The position numbers were made by a program, and so were the translations under genes. A model generated the notes under the pieces. It saw only the letters and a list, made by a program, of their open reading frames with translations. It did not search any database and was not told the DNA's origin. Of a stretch of DNA of 7,594 nucleotides, positions 6,128 through 7,594 are shown one piece after another. Numbering within the stretch: the stretch's first letter is position 1; the number at the start of each line of letters is the position of its first letter. The DNA comes from Clostridia bacterium. Its GTDB lineage: Bacteria; Bacillota; Clostridia; Oscillospirales; CAG-272. The stretch spans positions 1 through 7,594 of the forward strand of contig CAAFLY010000190.1 of the NCBI GenBank assembly GCA_900763885.1, read 5' to 3'.

Positions 6128-6682
6128 TCAGATCTCCATGATCTCCTTTTCCTTTGCGGCAGTGATCGCGTCGATTTCCTTTATGAACTTATCGGTCAGA
6201 TCCTGGATGGCTTTATCGGAGGACTTCTGTTCATCCTCGGTCATTTCGCTGTTCTTCTTCATCGCCTTGCTCTTATCGTTGGCATCGCGGCGGATGTTTC
6301 GGATGGCTACCTTTGCTTCCTCGCTCAGCTTGAGGATGCTTTTCTTGATCTCCTTCCGTCTTTCCTCAGTCAGCTGGGGGAACACGAGGCGGATAATCTT
6401 ACCGTCGCTCTGCGGGTTGATGCCCACGTCGGACGCCTGGATCGCTTTTTCGATATTCTTGAGCGTAGACGCGTCCCACGGCTGGATGATCAGGGTCTTC
6501 GGATCCGTTACCTTAACCTCCGCCATCTGGGTGATCGCTGTGGGAGAGCCATAATAATCAACGGTCACGTGTGCGAGTACGGCTGCATTGGCACGACCGG
6601 CGCGGATCACGGACAGAGCCTCGTTGTACGCCGCAATGGACTTGTTCATTTTGGTTTCAAATTCCTTGGTATCCAGTTTCAT
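6128..6682 (-). CDS. frr: Ribosome recycling factor
   Basis: Frr (RRF) splits post-termination ribosomes together with EF-G so that subunits can be reused; it acts in the cytoplasm and is essential in most bacteria. The 184-residue length is standard. Domain I, a three-helix bundle, is made of residues 1-30 and about 105-184. Domain II (about 31-104) holds VTVDYYGSPT (39-48) and TLIIQPWD (63-70). The hallmark IRNIRRDAND (127-136) is intact, with the conserved R132, and the C-terminus KEKEIMEI is typical. The start ATG has AAAGGAG eight bases upstream. pyrH ends 30 nt before it, the usual pyrH-frr pair. A structured 185-nt leader follows before uppS. Confidence 0.98.
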   Translation of the reverse strand: MKLDTKEFETKMNKSIAAYNEALSVIRAGRANAAVLAHVTVDYYGSPTAITQMAEVKVTDPKTLIIQPWDASTLKNIEKAIQASDVGINPQSDGKIIRLVFPQLTEERRKEIKKSILKLSEEAKVAIRNIRRDANDKSKAMKKNSEMTEDEQKSSDKAIQDLTDKFIKEIDAITAAKEKEIMEI

Positions 6683-6712
6683 GATGATTTCTCCTTTGAT
6701 TGTATTGGATTT

Positions 6713-7489
6713 TCAGAAAAGCTCCGGTTCGCTATTGGTTGTGGTAACAAGGGTGCCGATTTTTTCACCGTGTACGGCTCTGCCGATATTTGCGGGATCG
6801 TTCAGAGAGAATACATAGCTGTCGATTTTCTGTTCCTCCGCGAGAGCAGATGCGGAAACATCGGTAGCACCCAGCTTATGCTCTAGGCAATACGCATAGG
6901 ACACGGTATGGAATTTTTGCGCGTCCGGTTCCTTGCGCGGGTCCGCACTGTATACGCCGTCGATGTTCTTCGCCATGAGGATCACATCGGCATGGATCTC
7001 CGCCGCGCGTACCACGGTTGCTGTATCGGTGGACACAAACGGGATGCCGATGCCGCACGCGAAGATCACGGGGTCCCCGGCTTCCAGATAATCGATGGCG
7101 CGGCGATACTGGAACGGCTCCGCAAACGCTTCCATAGGCACCGCGGTCATGACGTGCGCGCGCAGTCCCAGCTTCTCCAGCGCATCGGCAAACCGCAGAC
7201 AGTTGATGGTGGTGGCAAGCATTCCCATGTGGTCGGCACGCGCGCGGTCCACGCCTTCGCCGAGCTTGCCGCGCCAGATGTTTCCGGCCCCGATGACGAC
7301 AGCAACCTGCACGCCGTCATGAATACAGTCTCGCACCGCGGAGGCAATTTCCGCGATCTTTGCTTCGTCGAAGATGGATACGGTCTCCGTAATTTCGGCA
7401 CCGTCCATGATATGCGTTTCTTTCTTTGCCAGCGCTTCCCCGGAGAGCTTCAAAAGCACCCGTTTGTAGGCAGGTTTTTGCTCGCACAT
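6713..7489 (-). CDS. pyrH: Uridylate kinase (bacterial UMP kinase)
   Basis: PyrH phosphorylates UMP to UDP with ATP in pyrimidine synthesis. The bacterial enzyme is a hexamer of the amino-acid-kinase fold, activated by GTP and inhibited by UTP in many species. The 258-residue protein shows KLSGEAL (14-20), GAGNIWRG (67-74), DHMGMLATTIN (86-96), STDT (153-156) and AKNIDGVYSADP (173-184). It is somewhat longer than the usual 235-245 residues because of about a dozen extra residues between KLSGEAL and the IFDE segment (about 24-38). The usual GTGNP phosphate/UMP-site motif reads GIGIP (146-150), and GGGN reads GAGN. The frame is open upstream to 7588, but the ATG at 7489 fits the family N-terminus and has AAAGGA ten bases before it, whereas the upstream part is promoter. 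It is first in the transcript, with frr 30 nt downstream. Confidence 0.96.
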   Translation of the reverse strand: MCEQKPAYKRVLLKLSGEALAKKETHIMDGAEITETVSIFDEAKIAEIASAVRDCIHDGVQVAVVIGAGNIWRGKLGEGVDRARADHMGMLATTINCLRFADALEKLGLRAHVMTAVPMEAFAEPFQYRRAIDYLEAGDPVIFACGIGIPFVSTDTATVVRAAEIHADVILMAKNIDGVYSADPRKEPDAQKFHTVSYAYCLEHKLGATDVSASALAEEQKIDSYVFSLNDPANIGRAVHGEKIGTLVTTTNSEPELF

Positions 7490-7522
7490 GGATATCCCGT
7501 CCTTTGTTTCATGATTACCACT

Positions 7523-7551
7523 ATTGTACCGTAAAATCGGCGATTTGTAAG
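7523..7551 (-). promoter_or_regulatory. Sigma-A-type promoter for the pyrH-rseP unit
   Basis: On the minus strand -10 TACAAT (7528-7523) and -35 CTTACA (7551-7546; four of six consensus bases) are separated by exactly 17 nt. Transcription would start near 7516, leaving a leader of about 27 nt with AAAGGA before the pyrH ATG. The region is AT-rich compared with the genes and lies directly after a probable upstream terminator. The start point is inferred. Confidence 0.7.
7534..7546. promoter_or_regulatory. 13-bp palindrome in the pyrH promoter spacer, with a repeated half-site
   Basis: AAATCG-G-CGATTT is a perfect inverted repeat with one central base. It fills the promoter spacer from near the -10 to the first base of the -35. 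The eight bases AAATCGGC occur again at 7565-7572, exactly 31 bp away (about three helical turns). This geometry would suit a repressor site, but no known operator is recognised and the local AT-rich composition raises the chance level. Confidence 0.3.
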
Positions 7552-7572
7552 TATACATTTTGTGAAATCGGC

Positions 7573-7594
7573 AAAAAAATCCCGCCATTTTTGA
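7573..7594 (-). terminator. Probable 3' half of an upstream gene's terminator (cut by window edge)
   Basis: On the minus strand GGCGGGA (7586-7580) is followed by seven Ts (7579-7573), as in the descending arm and T-tract of a rho-independent terminator. The matching arm would lie just beyond the window. In many Firmicutes the gene before pyrH is tsf, but nothing of it is visible here. Confidence 0.45.

Noticed and set aside
5975..6886. Plus-strand frame of 303 codons across the uppS leader, frr and the end of pyrH
   Set aside because: It is mostly the complement of frr. No SD or domain supports it, and the leader part is better explained by RNA structure.
7450..7512. Short upstream frame (ATG at 7512, 20 codons) overlapping the pyrH start
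   Set aside because: It has no SD, and its start would be only about 4 nt from the inferred transcript start. There is no evidence for translation, although an upstream-ORF effect cannot be excluded.
7490..7588. 33-residue N-terminal extension of pyrH
   Set aside because: The region contains the promoter and the terminator tail, and the family N-terminus begins at the ATG at 7489.
1..7594. CRISPR arrays, mobile elements, tRNA or rRNA genes, toxin-antitoxin or defence genes
   Set aside because: No direct repeat arrays, transposase motifs, tRNA-like cloverleaf or accessory genes were seen. The window is core genome throughout.

Overview
The window is a compact, single-direction housekeeping cluster. 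All eight genes lie on the minus strand, so transcription runs from high to low coordinates: pyrH, frr, uppS, cdsA, dxr, rseP, ispG, polC. The last gene, polC, runs off the left edge and only its N-terminal 289 codons are present. The gene order, the PolC-type polymerase (low-GC Gram-positive lineage), the MEP isoprenoid pathway and ispG sitting between rseP and polC suggest an anaerobic Firmicute of the class Clostridia, perhaps an Oscillospiraceae-like gut organism. The genus cannot be fixed from the sequence. The fairly GC-rich composition explains the many long antisense open frames, none of which looks like a gene.

Layout from right (5' of the transcript) to left: the right edge carries what looks like the last half of a terminator of an upstream gene. 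Then come a sigma-A-type promoter (-10 TACAAT, -35 CTTACA) with a 13-bp palindrome in its spacer, pyrH (UMP kinase) and frr (ribosome recycling factor). Next is a 185-nt gene-free leader with several possible RNA hairpins, then uppS (undecaprenyl diphosphate synthase), cdsA (CDP-diglyceride synthase), dxr (DXP reductoisomerase) and rseP (site-2 intramembrane protease). From uppS to rseP the genes are packed with a 4-nt overlap and gaps of 16 and 5 nt. A rho-independent terminator follows rseP. An extended -10 promoter then starts a second unit, ispG-polC, whose reading frames overlap by 8 nt.

Functionally, dxr and ispG are two MEP-pathway steps that supply isopentenyl units. UppS polymerises these into the C55 lipid carrier for wall synthesis. 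CdsA makes the phospholipid precursor CDP-diacylglycerol, and RseP cleaves membrane proteins such as anti-sigma factors. PyrH, Frr and PolC serve nucleotide supply, translation and replication.

The most interesting signal is the frr-uppS leader. uppS has no Shine-Dalgarno (SD) sequence next to its ATG. A strong one (GAAGGAG) lies 51 nt upstream, and the intervening bases can fold into an 11-bp hairpin. Collapsing that hairpin leaves 8 nt between SD and ATG, the same spacing as at frr, cdsA and polC in this window. A TATCTCC segment further upstream could pair with the same SD, so two exclusive folds can be drawn, as in a translational switch. No new protein system is visible; the rest is conserved core genome.
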